64,000 nucleotides of DNA from Massilia sp. NR 4-1. Lineage in GTDB: Bacteria > Pseudomonadota > Gammaproteobacteria > Burkholderiales > Burkholderiaceae_D. This document shows positions 60,453 to 64,000 of this stretch, piece by piece. The stretch's first letter is position 1. Every line of letters starts with the position of its first letter. The translations under genes were made by a program, and so were the position numbers. The stretch spans positions 310,001 through 374,000 of the forward strand of contig NZ_CP012201.1 of the NCBI RefSeq assembly GCF_001191005.1. Direction: 5' to 3'. The notes beneath the pieces are model-generated. The model did not search any database. It worked only from the letters and a program-made list of their open reading frames with translations, and was not told where the DNA came from.

Positions 60453-60662
60453 TCAGTGGTGGTGCGTCCACAAACCGTTCGAGGCCAGATAGGATTGCAC
60501 GGCGTCGGCCTGGCCAATGGCATGCAGCTTCACTTCGCCGCAGCTGCAGACCCCCGAGTAAGGCGTGATGTGGGAGCAGGCGGATACTTTTTGCATGGAA
60601 ACTTTTACGGCCTTGGCGCATTTCGCGCATTTGAAGGTCAGGGTGCGTGGTGCTTTCAACAT
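60453..60662 (-). CDS. small CxxC/CxC zinc-ribbon-like protein
   Basis: 69 residues. Two cysteine pairs, CAKCAK near 12-15 and CSCGE near 39-42, plus C29, separated by a short basic segment, suggest a structural zinc site. Ends in HHH. No known family recognised. 35 nt after the metalloprotease gene on the same strand, probably co-transcribed with it. Confidence 0.55.
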   Translation of the reverse strand: MLKAPRTLTFKCAKCAKAVKVSMQKVSACSHITPYSGVCSCGEVKLHAIGQADAVQSYLASNGLWTHHH

Positions 60663-60697
60663 GATTGCTTTGGCGAGAGGACAAAAGCGGGATTTTA

Positions 60698-61354
60698 TCA
60701 GGCGTAGACGTTGAGTACCGGTTGTTGTGCCGGGACGGCGTTGTAGGCGCGCTGCACGGCGCTTTGCCGGACCTCCTGTTGCTCGTCAGTTGCCGCGCCT
60801 GTGCGCGTAGCGCTTCGCTCTTCCGTTGGCGGATTCTGTGCTGCGCCCGCCGCCGCGCCTTGCGGCGCGCTGTCCGGATCGCTCTGCTGTGCCGTCAGCT
60901 CCTGGCTGGCCTGCTGCGCCATCTGCTGGGCGCGCGCGGCGATGGCGCGGTCCGGCCCCGAGGGATCGGCCGGGGCCAAAGCCGCGGCCTGGATGGTGCG
61001 TGCCCGCTCCAGCGTTTCCTGCGGCGTGCGGCCGGGCGAGGTGTCGATATTCACCTCGCCGCCAATGGCGTAATTGATGCCGTCCGGTCCGCGCTGATAA
61101 GTATATGTGGGACCGGAAGTGGCCAGGCCGCCGGCTGCCGACAGGTGGGCCATCTCGTGCTGGCGTACCTGCTGGTCGCGCGCTTTCAGCTTGTCGATCT
61201 GCTTCAATTGATCGGTCGTCAGCTCGGCCTTGGCGCCTTGCTTGGCCTGCGGTTCCTGCTTTTCCTGCGCGCCTTGCGCTGGCGCGGTGCGTGCCGGCGC
61301 CGCGCCGCTGGCGGCGTAGGGACTGACGCTGGCGGCGATGGCGCTGATTGCCAT
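60698..61354 (-). CDS. putative metalloprotease (SprA/CJM1_0395-like)
   Basis: 218 residues. A zinc-binding HExxH motif, HEMAH (H66-H70), sits in a segment DQQVRQHEMAHLSAAGGLA and is followed by GPTYTYQRGPDGINYAIGGEVNID, the hallmark of the SprA-related putative metalloprotease family. The N-terminus (about 1-45) and C-terminal half are Ala/Gln-rich and likely disordered. No signal peptide. First of three genes running toward the sigma-28-like promoter region; target unknown. Confidence 0.75.
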   Translation of the reverse strand: MAISAIAASVSPYAASGAAPARTAPAQGAQEKQEPQAKQGAKAELTTDQLKQIDKLKARDQQVRQHEMAHLSAAGGLATSGPTYTYQRGPDGINYAIGGEVNIDTSPGRTPQETLERARTIQAAALAPADPSGPDRAIAARAQQMAQQASQELTAQQSDPDSAPQGAAAGAAQNPPTEERSATRTGAATDEQQEVRQSAVQRAYNAVPAQQPVLNVYA

Positions 61355-61507
61355 GGTGTGAAAGGCGGCAAATGATGGGGAAAAGCGGGGCTTACACTCG
61401 CTTACATCATAGCAAAAATAGACTGTGGTTTTTCGCGGAAAGCCGTCAACTGAACGCCATGGCTCGCGTTGTGGGAGTATCCGTCAGCTCTTCTAAGAGG
61501 CCGCGAT

Positions 61508-61663
61508 ATGGACCAAGCCAAGCAACCGAGCAAAGAAGCCGTGCGCCACTGGATGCAAACCAGGGTGGAGGAACGCCGTCCGCCGCCCGACCCGCAGCAG
61601 ATCCGGCGCGAGCTTGGCTGGGAGCTGGCACGCCAGGAGCGGCGCGAAGCCGGCTCCCGCTGA
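61508..61663 (+). CDS. small basic hypothetical protein
   Basis: 51 residues from ATG 61508 with GAGG 7 nt upstream: charged, helical, Arg/Glu-rich (KEAVRHWMQTRVEERR, QIRRELGWELARQERR). No family recognised. Divergent from the metalloprotease and convergent with sbcC; a GC-rich hairpin (61668-61687) lies between the two stops and may terminate both. Confidence 0.55.
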   Translation: MDQAKQPSKEAVRHWMQTRVEERRPPPDPQQIRRELGWELARQERREAGSR

Positions 61664-61690
61664 CGGCGCCGCCGCCACGGCGGCGGCCTG

Positions 61691-64000
61691 CTACTGCACC
61701 GTTACCACGCTGCGCCCGCCGGCCGCCGGCTGCACCACGATGCGGCTGGCAATCCTGTCGGTCATCTCCTGCACGTGCGAGATCACGCCGACCTTGCGGC
61801 CCATGGCCTGCAGGCCGTCCAGCGCATCCATCGCCACGCGCAGGGTGTCGGCGTCCAGGCTGCCGAAACCCTCGTCGATGAACAGCGATTCCACCCGCAC
61901 CCGGTTGGAGGACAGCGAGGCCAGGCCCAAGGCCAGGGCCAGCGAAGCCAGGAAGGATTCGCCACCGGACAGCGAGTGCACCGAGCGCAGTTCGTCGCCC
62001 ATATGCTGGTCGCGCACCAGCAGGCCAAGCGAGGGCTGGGATGGATTATTGATGCGTTCCAGCTGGTAGCGCGGCGCCAGATGGTTGAGGTGGGCGTTGG
62101 CATAGCCCAGCAGGACGTCCAGCGTGAATTGCTGGGCGTAGTTGCGGAATTTCTTGCCGTCGGCCGAGCCGATCAGCTCACTCATGCGCGCCCAGCGCCG
62201 TTCGCTCTCTTCCTGCTTTTCGATATCGCCCATCATGGCTTGCGCGCTGTGGCGGCGCGCATCGTCCTGGGCCAGGCCGATGCGCAGGGCCGTGGCCTGG
62301 TCGTGCGCCTGCTTGCGCTCGGCGGCCAGGGCTTCCAGCGTCTGCTGCAGGGCTTCAGCCGTCTGCTCGCCATGCCGGCCGGCGTCTTCCAGATGGCGCG
62401 CGGTCTGGGCCTGGCGCTCCTGCAGCACGGCGTGGGCGCTGGCCGCGGCCTGTTCCAGCGCCTGCAGGTTCTGGCGCTCGGCCAGGATCTGCTCGGCGGG
62501 ATGCGCGAGCAGGGCGCGCAATTGTTCGACGCTGCGCACGCCGTCGTGCGCCTCGCCGTCCGGCATGTCATCCGCCTCGTCCGCGTCAAAGCCCAGCAGC
62601 TCGCGCTGCGTGTCGACGGCGGGTGCGGCGCTGCTGCCGTCGCGGCTGGCCGCCTGCGCCTGGCGGAAGTCCTGCAGCCATTGTTCCAGGCGCAGCGCGG
62701 CCATCTGCGCCGCGTCCTGCAGGGCGGCCAGGCGGCGCTGGGCCTGCACCAGCGCCTCGTCGGCGCGCACGGCGCTTTGCGCGGCCTGCTGGGCGGCTTC
62801 CTGCTGGGCCGCCTGGCTGGCCTTGGCCTTGTCGATGGCCGCCTGCAGATCGCGCTCCACGTCTTCCACGCGGCGCGCATTCCATAGCGTGGCGCGCTGG
62901 TCCTGCGCCGCCAGCAGGGCCGCTTCGGCGCCGCGGAAGTTCTCCTGCACGGCTTCGGCATCGGCCGCCGCCTTGTGCTGGGCGGTGGACAGGGCTTCCA
63001 ACTCGACTTCCAGCGTGGCCATGGCGGCGGCGCGCTCTTCCAGCGCGCCATGCTGGTTTTGCCATTGGCGGCTCTCGGCCTGGCGTTTTTCGTGGAAACG
63101 GGCCGGCGCCGCTTTCCACTCGTCCTTCCAGCCTTCGTTCGGCATCTCGCTGTCGCTGAAGGCGGCGTCCAGCTCATCGAGCATGCCGCTCAGCTGCGTG
63201 GCGACCTCCATGCGCTGCATGTCCAGCGCCTTGTGCTCGGCCAGCAGCTCGGCCAGCACGGTTTGCACCTGGGCCAGGCGGCTTTGCAACTGCGTATGTT
63301 CGGCCGCGGCCTGGTCGCAGGCGCGCTGCGCCTGTTCGCGGCTGGCGGCGGCACGGTGCAGGATCTGTTCCTGCTGCGCGATATGGCGCTGGGCGGCCTG
63401 CACGGCTTCCAGCTGCTGGGTGAACCAGACGGCGCGCGCCTCGTCCGCCACTTCGTCCAGCGCGAGCGCCAGCAGCGCCGGGGCGCCGTCCGGCTCCGCT
63501 CCCTGGCCGGCGGCGCGCAGCAGGTTCTCGCGCAGGCCGGCATCGAGTCCGCACTGGGCCAGCTTCGCCGTGGCGGCCTGCCAGGCTTCGAAGCCGCGGT
63601 CCAGCACCTTGTCCAGCGAGTGCTGTTCGGCGGCGTTGGCGGCCAATTGCTCCAGACTGGATTGGATGGTATTGCGCTGCACTGCCTGCGCCGCGATATT
63701 GTGCTGCAGCTTGTCGCGGCAGCCGTGCACCTCGCCCTGCAGACCGGCGAGCATGGCTTGCAGGGCACCGTCGCTGTGGCGATAGGGATGTTCCTGCGCG
63801 CCGCAGACCGGGCAGGGCGTCTCGTCTTCCAGCGTGGCGCGCAGCTTTTCCACGTTTTCGCCGCAAGCCGCTTCGGCCAGTTTCAGCGAGCGCTCGGCCT
63901 GGGCGAACGCCGCCATCACGGCCGCGTGTTCCTGCTGCGCCTGCGCCAGCAACTGTTCGGCCGTGCTGCGCGACTGCTGCAGCCGCGCGTCGAGGGTGTT
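61691..64000 (-). CDS. sbcC: nuclease SbcCD subunit C (5' end off window)
   Basis: 769 codons of the C-terminal part of this SMC-like ATPase are visible; the frame stays open to the right edge. The zinc-hook CPVC (in DETPCPVCGAQEH) sits between long Gln/Ala/Glu-rich coiled coils. The ABC signature SLSGGESFLASLALALGLA, Walker B ESLFIDEGFGSLD and the H-loop VGVISHVQEM close the ATPase head. With SbcD it cleaves hairpins and processes double-strand ends. sbcD would lie beyond the window. Confidence 0.95.
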   Translation of the reverse strand, partial: NTLDARLQQSRSTAEQLLAQAQQEHAAVMAAFAQAERSLKLAEAACGENVEKLRATLEDETPCPVCGAQEHPYRHSDGALQAMLAGLQGEVHGCRDKLQHNIAAQAVQRNTIQSSLEQLAANAAEQHSLDKVLDRGFEAWQAATAKLAQCGLDAGLRENLLRAAGQGAEPDGAPALLALALDEVADEARAVWFTQQLEAVQAAQRHIAQQEQILHRAAASREQAQRACDQAAAEHTQLQSRLAQVQTVLAELLAEHKALDMQRMEVATQLSGMLDELDAAFSDSEMPNEGWKDEWKAAPARFHEKRQAESRQWQNQHGALEERAAAMATLEVELEALSTAQHKAAADAEAVQENFRGAEAALLAAQDQRATLWNARRVEDVERDLQAAIDKAKASQAAQQEAAQQAAQSAVRADEALVQAQRRLAALQDAAQMAALRLEQWLQDFRQAQAASRDGSSAAPAVDTQRELLGFDADEADDMPDGEAHDGVRSVEQLRALLAHPAEQILAERQNLQALEQAAASAHAVLQERQAQTARHLEDAGRHGEQTAEALQQTLEALAAERKQAHDQATALRIGLAQDDARRHSAQAMMGDIEKQEESERRWARMSELIGSADGKKFRNYAQQFTLDVLLGYANAHLNHLAPRYQLERINNPSQPSLGLLVRDQHMGDELRSVHSLSGGESFLASLALALGLASLSSNRVRVESLFIDEGFGSLDADTLRVAMDALDGLQAMGRKVGVISHVQEMTDRIASRIVVQPAAGGRSVVTVQ

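Noticed and set aside
58821..60707. 628-codon plus-strand frame across the methyltransferase and DUF5610 genes
   Set aside because: Crosses two genes and their promoter region in antisense, with low-complexity product.

Overview
The window is GC-rich, densely coded bacterial chromosome. Its gene set points to a motile betaproteobacterium of the Oxalobacteraceae (Massilia, Duganella or Janthinobacterium type). Supporting features are EarP next to an EF-P with Arg32, a DUF3460-scpA-panC operon, an flhDC-mot-che supercluster, a PEP-CTERM protein, a caa3-type oxidase and a DbpA helicase. The family assignment is inferred from gene content; no marker gene such as 16S rRNA is present. I saw no prophage, insertion sequence or CRISPR array.

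Layout. 1-3116 (minus): a compact Flp-type pilus locus with three small Flp-like prepilins, a PAP2 phosphatase-like membrane protein, a TadV/CpaA-type prepilin peptidase and a membrane methyltransferase cut by the window edge, behind a strong dyad. 3202-5636 (minus): a NarL-type response regulator and a membrane histidine kinase, divergent from htpG, which has a near-consensus sigma-32 promoter. 7815-13188: two AlgI/AlgJ-like acyl-transfer gene pairs facing each other. 13294-17389 (minus): kynU and kynA followed by an RNase T2, a small alpha/beta hydrolase and a CHRD/PEP-CTERM protein. 17591-30775 (plus): flhDC behind two sigma-28-like promoters, a membrane-anchored methyltransferase, motAB, and a full chemotaxis set (CheZ-like, CheY-like, cheA, cheW, MCP, cheR, cheD, cheB, cheY), closed by a terminator.

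30792-39437: EAL-like/HDOD protein, panC, scpA, DUF3460, EamA transporter, GNAT, metG, apbC and DUF4399. 39520-42552: serine hydrolase and gltX. 42626-43297: three Ala(GGC)-Glu(TTC) tRNA pairs, the last two forming a 221-bp tandem duplication. 43478-48642: a caa3-type cytochrome oxidase operon with two subunit III-like genes. 48688-48990: two more tRNA-Glu genes flanking a 103-bp palindromic element. 49060-50860: earP and efp. 51258-52026: an RHH/GNAT toxin-antitoxin module. 52225-58158: Tat amidase, dbpA, a Tat acid phosphatase, a membrane protein and initiator tRNA-Met. 58209-61354 (minus): methyltransferase, a DUF5610-like protein with its own sigma-28-like promoter, a zinc-ribbon-like protein and a putative metalloprotease. 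The right edge holds most of sbcC.

How it fits together: FlhDC should switch on flagellar genes, including the sigma-28 factor, and the sigma-28-like sites upstream of flhDC and before the DUF5610 gene suggest feedback and an extra regulon member. The Flp locus is unusual because its prepilin peptidase has no methyltransferase domain while a separate membrane methyltransferase sits in the same operon. A dyad upstream of the pilins is a plausible site for the neighbouring response regulator.
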